This document shows positions 3,801 to 7,301 of a stretch of 7,301 bases of DNA, piece after piece; the first letter of the stretch is position 1; each line of letters opens with the position of its first letter. Source of the DNA: Ramlibacter sp. (lineage in GTDB: Bacteria > Pseudomonadota > Gammaproteobacteria > Burkholderiales > Burkholderiaceae); contig JACMQP010000325.1 in the NCBI GenBank assembly GCA_014376915.1, forward strand, positions 1 through 7,301, read 5' to 3'. The translations under genes and the position numbers were made by a program. Under the pieces are notes generated by a model. The model was given only the letters and a program-made list of their open reading frames with translations, made no database searches and had not been told where the DNA came from.

Positions 3801-4256
3801 ATGAAAACGTTCAGCGCCAAACCCGCTGACGTGGTGCACGAGTGGTTTGTGATTGACGCGACCAACAAGGTCCTCGGACGAGTAGCCAGCGAAGTTGCTC
3901 TCCGTTTGCGCGGCAAACACAAGGCCATTTACACGCCTCACGTCGATACCGGTGGCTTCATCGTCATCATCAACGCTTCGCAGATCCGGGTCACCGGCAC
4001 GAAGAACCAGGACAAGGTGTACTACCGCCACTCCGGTTATCCGGGCGGCATCACGGCCACCAACTTCCGCGACATGCAAGCCAAGCATCCAGGCCGCGCG
4101 CTGGAAAAGGCCGTCAAGGGCATGCTGCCCAAGGGCCCGCTCGGTTACGCCATGATCAAAAAACTCAAGGTGTACGGCGGTGCAGAGCATCCCCACACCG
4201 CCCAGCAGCCCAAAGTGCTGGAACTTCCTGACGCGCAGATCGGAGCCAGAACATGA
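3801..4256 (+). CDS. rplM: 50S ribosomal protein L13 (uL13), with a 9-residue C-terminal extension
   Basis: A 151-residue L13, an early-assembly protein of the large subunit that binds 23S rRNA. It begins [20 protein letters not shown] and has the family signature around residues 101-136 ([37 protein letters not shown]). E. coli and the betaproteobacterial proteins I know have about 142 residues. Here residue 142 (the L of VLEL) is followed by PDAQIGART, so the frame runs on and its TGA overlaps the rpsI start by 4 nt (ATGA, 4253-4256). An out-of-frame TGA at 4229-4231 lies exactly where the usual stop would be, so a small indel in this lineage may have caused the extension. First gene of the rplM-rpsI operon. 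Confidence 0.98.
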   Translation: MKTFSAKPADVVHEWFVIDATNKVLGRVASEVALRLRGKHKAIYTPHVDTGGFIVIINASQIRVTGTKNQDKVYYRHSGYPGGITATNFRDMQAKHPGRALEKAVKGMLPKGPLGYAMIKKLKVYGGAEHPHTAQQPKVLELPDAQIGART

Positions 4257-4645
4257 TCGGTGATTGGAACAACGGCACCGGCCGCCGCAAGTCCAGCGTG
4301 GCCCGTGTGTTCATGAAAAAGGGCACCGGCAAGATTACGATCAACGACAAGGACATCGAGGCCTTCTTTGGCCGCCAGACGTCCATCATGATCGTCAAGC
4401 AACCGCTGTTTCTGACCAACCATGTCGAAACCTTCGACATCAAGGTCAACGTGCACGGCGGCGGCGAATCCGGCCAGGCCGGCGCGACCCGCCACGGCAT
4501 CACGCGCGCGCTGATCGACTACGACGCGGCCCTCAAGCCGGCGCTGTCGCAGGCCGGCTTCGTGACGCGTGACGCGCGCGAAGTGGAACGGAAAAAGGTC
4601 GGCCTGCACTCCGCTCGCCGCCGCAAGCAGTTCAGCAAGCGTTAA
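4253..4645 (+). CDS. rpsI: 30S ribosomal protein S9 (uS9)
   Basis: A 130-residue S9, the same length as the E. coli protein. It carries [13 protein letters not shown] near the start, [20 protein letters not shown] in the middle and [20 protein letters not shown] at the end. The C-terminal SKR tail reaches the P-site tRNA in the small subunit. GGAG at 4242-4245 sits 7 nt before ATG 4253. The start overlaps the rplM stop by 4 nt, so the two are probably translationally coupled and share the rplM promoter. Confidence 0.98.
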   Translation: MIGDWNNGTGRRKSSVARVFMKKGTGKITINDKDIEAFFGRQTSIMIVKQPLFLTNHVETFDIKVNVHGGGESGQAGATRHGITRALIDYDAALKPALSQAGFVTRDAREVERKKVGLHSARRRKQFSKR

Positions 4646-4663
4646 ACCTTTTTGCTACCGGAT

Positions 4664-4703
4664 ACAAAGCCGCACAAGTTCGCTTGTGCGGCTTTGTGCT
4701 TTT
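4664..4703 (+). terminator. Rho-independent terminator of rplM-rpsI
   Basis: A perfect 15-bp stem (ACAAAGCCGCACAAG at 4664-4678 with its complement at 4683-4697) closed by a TTCG tetraloop, followed by GCTTTTG. It starts 18 nt after the rpsI stop, a textbook intrinsic terminator. Confidence 0.92.
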
Positions 4704-4731
4704 GGGGCGTTTTGAGGCAGCATTCAAGCTC

Positions 4732-5436
4732 ATGCGTTTCAAGCTCTTGCGCCGCCGGCTGACCATCAGCGCCCCCCAGATGTCGATCCGCAGCCACCGG
4801 CCCTGGATCCGCTGGGCCGGCATCGCGATCATGACCGGCTTCTACGCCGCCATCGCCCTCTGGACCTTCGAACTCGGCAAGACCTTCGCGGGCGTGGACA
4901 CCGGCGCCAAGCAGGAACTGGGGCGCCTGCGCGCCGACTATGCCAAGCTGCGAGATGAACGCGACAAGACGCAATCGGTCCTCAACACCTCGGCCAGCAT
5001 GATCACCACCGAGACCTCCACCAAGGAGCGGCTGGCAGCCCAGATCAAGGTGCTGGAGGCCGAGAACCGGGCGCTGCGCGACGACTTGGGCTTCTTCCAG
5101 AAGCTGATCCCAGCCACCGGCGCCGAGGGCGTGGCGATCCGCGCGCTGCAGGCCGAGGTCCTGGCCGGCACCCAGTTGCGGTGGCAGGTGATGGTGATCC
5201 AGCCGCAGAAAGGCGCGCCCGAATTCCACGGCAAGTTGCAGCTGAGCCTGTCGGGCACGCTGGACGGCAAGCCCTGGATGATGGACCTGCCCGGCGGCGC
5301 GCAAGCGCTCCAGTTCAGGCAATACCGGCGAATCGAAGGCCTGGTCGATCTACCGCCGCAAGCCGTGGTAAAAAACGTCTCGGTCAGGGTCGTCGAAGGA
5401 ATGGCGACCCGCGCAGTCCAGAGCATCAAGCTATGA
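4732..5436 (+). CDS. DUF6776-like inner-membrane coiled-coil protein
   Basis: A 234-residue protein with a short basic cytoplasmic N-terminus (residues 1-28, MRFKLLRRRL...), one TM helix (about 27-46, RWAGIAIMTGFYAAIALWTF), a coiled coil (60-122, with repeated LRADYAKLRDERDK and VLEAENRALRDDL) and a beta-rich C-terminal domain (135-234). The coil ends in FFQKLIP, a motif I associate with DUF6776 proteins found beside bactofilin genes in Beta- and Gammaproteobacteria. The coil and C-terminal domain should lie in the periplasm. Function is unknown; a TM plus periplasmic coil next to a bactofilin suggests a role in envelope organisation. I chose ATG 4732 because the longer frame would begin inside the rpsI terminator stem; its ribosome-binding site is weak (GAGG at 4714-4717, 14 nt away), and ATG 4780 is an alternative. 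The gene ends 29 bp before the bactofilin gene, probably one operon. Confidence 0.8.
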   Translation: MRFKLLRRRLTISAPQMSIRSHRPWIRWAGIAIMTGFYAAIALWTFELGKTFAGVDTGAKQELGRLRADYAKLRDERDKTQSVLNTSASMITTETSTKERLAAQIKVLEAENRALRDDLGFFQKLIPATGAEGVAIRALQAEVLAGTQLRWQVMVIQPQKGAPEFHGKLQLSLSGTLDGKPWMMDLPGGAQALQFRQYRRIEGLVDLPPQAVVKNVSVRVVEGMATRAVQSIKL

Positions 5437-5465
5437 CCCGGCTATTTCGTTGAGGAGTTGAAAGC

Positions 5466-5867
5466 ATGTTTGGAAAGAACGCACAACCGCCGATCAAGAG
5501 CCTGATTGCGCAGGGCAGCCGGATCGAAGGCAACCTGCGCTTCACGGACGGACTGCGAGTCGACGGCGAGGTGTTCGGCGACCTGCGCGCCAGCCCCGAG
5601 CAACCGAGCATCCTGGTGATCTCGGAAGAGGCGGTGGTGCAGGGCGCCATCGACGCAGACCACGTCATCATCAACGGCAGCGTCAAGGGCCCGGTGAATG
5701 CCCGCGAACTTCTGGAACTGCAGCCGCGCGCGCGGATCGAGGGCGATGTCACCTACAAGGCGCTCGAGATGCACCAGGGCGCCGTGATCGCCGGACAGCT
5801 GAGGCCACTGGGCGACGGCGAGGAAAAGCCCTTACTCAAGCTGGCGGCAAAGCAGTTGCTGGCTTGA
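5466..5867 (+). CDS. Bactofilin (polymer-forming cytoskeletal protein)
   Basis: A 133-residue bactofilin, a small protein that polymerises without nucleotide into filaments at the inner face of the membrane and positions envelope-shaping enzymes. The core (about residues 12-115) is a repetitive beta-helix with regularly spaced hydrophobics and glycines: [72 protein letters not shown]. The N-terminal [12 protein letters not shown] is the usual short membrane-contact tail, and the C-terminal tail is also short. Start supported by GAGGAG at 5452-5457, 8 nt before ATG 5466. It follows the DUF6776-like gene closely, probably in one transcript, and in related species stands next to erpA as here. 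Confidence 0.93.
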   Translation: MFGKNAQPPIKSLIAQGSRIEGNLRFTDGLRVDGEVFGDLRASPEQPSILVISEEAVVQGAIDADHVIINGSVKGPVNARELLELQPRARIEGDVTYKALEMHQGAVIAGQLRPLGDGEEKPLLKLAAKQLLA

Positions 5868-5891
5868 TAGCCGAGCAAATCGGCGTAGTAT
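5864..5891 (+). promoter_or_regulatory. Possible erpA promoter
   Basis: TTGATA (5864-5869), a 16-bp spacer and TAGTAT (5886-5891) lie across the end of the bactofilin gene, 29 bp before the erpA start. Moderate match only. I saw no convincing IscR site. Confidence 0.35.
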
Positions 5892-5920
5892 TCCGCTATA
5901 GAGTTATCCGGAGATCCCAC

Positions 5921-6283
5921 ATGAGCGCAGTTGCTGAAAACCTTCAGACCGAAATGCCCGCCCCGCTGGTCTTTACCGACAGCGCGGCCGCCAAGGTTGC
6001 GGACCTGATCGCCGAAGAAGGCAATCCGGAACTGAAGCTGCGCGTGTTCGTTCAGGGCGGCGGCTGTTCGGGCTTCCAGTACGGTTTCACCTTCGACGAA
6101 ATCACCAACGACGACGATACGGTGATGTCCAAGAACGGCGTCTCCCTGCTGATCGACGCGATGAGCTACCAGTATCTAGTCGGCGCCGAGATCGACTACA
6201 AGGAAGACTTGCAAGGCGCGCAGTTCGTGATCAAGAACCCCAACGCCACCAGCACCTGCGGCTGCGGTTCGAGCTTTAGCTAA
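5921..6283 (+). CDS. erpA: ErpA, A-type iron-sulfur cluster carrier/insertion protein
   Basis: A 120-residue A-type carrier that receives Fe-S clusters from the scaffold machinery and passes them to apo-enzymes, including those of isoprenoid synthesis and respiration. The three cluster-binding cysteines are present: C49 in [12 protein letters not shown], and C113 and C115 in [11 protein letters not shown]; these match C42, C106 and C108 of E. coli Erp[25 protein letters not shown] is also typical. I chose ATG 5921 because GGAG at 5910-5913 lies 7 nt upstream; the longer in-frame start at 5864 would add an unusual 19-residue leader. It follows the bactofilin gene by 53 bp, and its stop codon overlaps the end of convergent anmK. 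Confidence 0.96.
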   Translation: MSAVAENLQTEMPAPLVFTDSAAAKVADLIAEEGNPELKLRVFVQGGGCSGFQYGFTFDEITNDDDTVMSKNGVSLLIDAMSYQYLVGAEIDYKEDLQGAQFVIKNPNATSTCGCGSSFS

Positions 6284-7301
6284 GCGCCGGGTACACGCAC
6301 CCCAGCACACGGGCGCCTCTGGCGCCCGTGATGCTTTCCAGCGCCAGCTTTTCGCGCCGCACCGTCTTGCGTGCCAGCCAGGCAAAGGCGGTGGCCTCGA
6401 CCTGCAGCGGCGGCAGCCCGGCCTCAGCGCTGGAATCGACAGCGGCCCCTGGCAGCAGGGCCCGCAGGCGCCGCATCAGGTCGGTATTGAGCGCACCACC
6501 GCCGCACACGATCAAACGCTGCAACCCGGGCTCGTGGCGCTGGACGTCGCCGGCGCAGGCGCTGGCGGTCAATTCGGTCAGCGTCGCCTGCACGTCTTGC
6601 GGGTCCGCCACCTCGAAACCAGTCAAATGGCGGTCCAGCCATAGACGGTTGAACAGGTCGCGCCCGGTGCTCTTGGGCGGCAGCCGGCCGAAATAGGGAT
6701 CGGCGAGCAGCCGCGCCAGCAAGGGCGCAAGGACGCTGCCGCCGGCCGCCCAGCTGCCTTCGCTGTCGTAGTCCTGGCCTCGGTGCTGCTGGCACCAGCC
6801 GTCCATCAGCGCGTTGCCGGGTCCGCAGTCGAAGCCGATCATGCTGGCGTCCGGCCGCAGCAGGGTGACGTTTGAGATGCCGCCGACGTTGAGCACGCCG
6901 ACGCTGCGTCCCGGCACGGCAAACAGCGACTGGTGGAAGAACGGCGCCAACGGTGCGCCCTGGCCGCCGGCGGCGACGTCGCGGCTGCGAAAGTCCGCCA
7001 CGACATCGACACCGGTCAGCTCCGCCAGCAGGGCTGGCTGGTTCAGCTGCAGCGTGTAGCCGGTGCCGTCAAACTCCTGCGGGCGGTGCCGCACGGTCTG
7101 GCCGTGGGCGCCGATCGCCACCACCGCCGCGGCCGGCAGCCCGGCATCGGCCAGCAGGCGGGCGGCCACTTGCGCGTAGACCCGGACCAACGCATTGCCG
7201 GCCAGTGCGGCGCGGTGCAGTTCGTCGGTGCCGCTGCTGTTGAGCGCCATCAGTTCGCTGCGCACGACGGGCGGGAGCGGCAGGCTCGCATGACCGATCA
7301 C
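6276..7301 (-). CDS. anmK: Anhydro-N-acetylmuramic acid kinase, N-terminus cut by the window edge
   Basis: 341 residues are visible on the minus strand, open to the right edge. AnmK hydrolyses the anhydro bond and phosphorylates 1,6-anhydro-MurNAc with ATP to give MurNAc-6-phosphate, recycling peptidoglycan sugar in the cytosol. In order the sequence shows [13 protein letters not shown] (visible residues 62-74), [21 protein letters not shown] (103-123), [12 protein letters not shown] (137-148) and [13 protein letters not shown] (155-167). The Asp of FDxGPGN corresponds to the catalytic base (D182 in E. coli). [14 protein letters not shown] near the C-terminus is the usual nucleotide-side motif. 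About 30-40 residues are missing, including the expected MSGTSLDGVD phosphate loop, so the first visible residue is not the true start. Its TAA (6278-6276) overlaps the erpA stop tail to tail. Confidence 0.95.
   Translation of the reverse strand: MIGHASLPLPPVVRSELMALNSSGTDELHRAALAGNALVRVYAQVAARLLADAGLPAAAVVAIGAHGQTVRHRPQEFDGTGYTLQLNQPALLAELTGVDVVADFRSRDVAAGGQGAPLAPFFHQSLFAVPGRSVGVLNVGGISNVTLLRPDASMIGFDCGPGNALMDGWCQQHRGQDYDSEGSWAAGGSVLAPLLARLLADPYFGRLPPKSTGRDLFNRLWLDRHLTGFEVADPQDVQATLTELTASACAGDVQRHEPGLQRLIVCGGGALNTDLMRRLRALLPGAAVDSSAEAGLPPLQVEATAFAWLARKTVRREKLALESITGARGARVLGCVYPALS
6304..6338 (+). terminator. Candidate erpA terminator inside the anmK 3' end
   Basis: CACGGGCGCC (6308-6317) and GGCGCCCGTG (6321-6330) form a perfect 10-bp stem, extendable by AGCA/TGCT with one bulged A. 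A short CTTTCC follows. It starts 24 nt after the erpA stop and lies within anmK coding sequence (the GARGARVLG part). The T-run is weak, so efficiency is uncertain. Confidence 0.55.

Noticed and set aside
2633..3928. 431-codon open frame on the minus strand
   Set aside because: It is antisense to the membrane-protein gene and runs through the right terminal repeat, the rplM promoter and the rplM leader into rplM. It has no recognisable domain; high GC explains the openness.
4684..4731. Upstream start for the DUF6776-like protein
   Set aside because: It lies inside the right arm of the rpsI terminator, so the added residues would be encoded by the terminator stem.
5864..5920. Longer erpA start
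   Set aside because: The extension lacks similarity to ErpA, and GGAG at 5910-5913 fits ATG 5921.
6953..7243. Arginine/proline-rich plus-strand frame
   Set aside because: Typical shadow frame of the GC-rich anmK gene, with no start signal and very low complexity.

Overview
The window reads as a betaproteobacterial chromosome, most likely order Burkholderiales and possibly Oxalobacteraceae. The evidence is the gene run rplM-rpsI-(DUF6776-like protein)-bactofilin-erpA facing anmK, the start of rlmJ read divergently at the left edge, and the high GC with GC-rich third codon positions. There are no rRNA or tRNA genes, no CRISPR array and no recognisable origin.

Layout. (1) Positions 1-89 hold the first 29 codons of rlmJ, on the minus strand and cut by the window edge. 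(2) Positions 124-3569 are a 3,446-bp insertion. It is bounded by 27-bp terminal inverted repeats (23/27 identical, both with the GGnnnTG tip of IS1-family ends) and flanked by a perfect 8-bp direct repeat, GCAGAGGC (116-123 and 3570-3577). It carries a single-ORF IS1-type DDE transposase (1613-2440) and three non-transposase genes: a tandemly duplicated small basic 'GGxxGG...LTPEQR...ARW' protein (188-631), a coiled-coil/winged-helix protein (725-1324) and a two-TM membrane protein (2483-3484). It is therefore an IS1-family element that carries passenger genes, not a bare IS, and is the most interesting object in the window. (3) Positions 3578-3800 hold the rplM promoter and a long structured 5' leader. 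(4) Positions 3801-6283 are the plus-strand housekeeping run rplM, rpsI, terminator, DUF6776-like membrane protein, bactofilin, erpA. (5) Positions 6276-7301 are anmK on the minus strand, convergent with erpA and missing its N-terminus at the window edge.

How it fits together. The element landed in the divergent rlmJ/rplM regulatory gap, about 10 bp upstream of the rplM -35 and 35 bp upstream of the rlmJ start. It left the rplM core promoter intact but separated rlmJ from its native upstream DNA. Inside the element the transposase has a near-consensus promoter placed just behind a strong terminator. Its ribosome-binding site can be folded away only in transcripts that enter from upstream, an arrangement known from other insertion sequences as protection against read-through expression. 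The passenger genes have weak or no Shine-Dalgarno sequences, and promoter-like hexamers end 6-8 nt before their start codons, so leaderless expression is possible. The housekeeping half covers ribosome assembly (L13, S9), a probable cell-envelope/cytoskeleton pair (DUF6776-like protein and bactofilin), Fe-S cluster delivery (ErpA) and cell-wall sugar recycling (AnmK).
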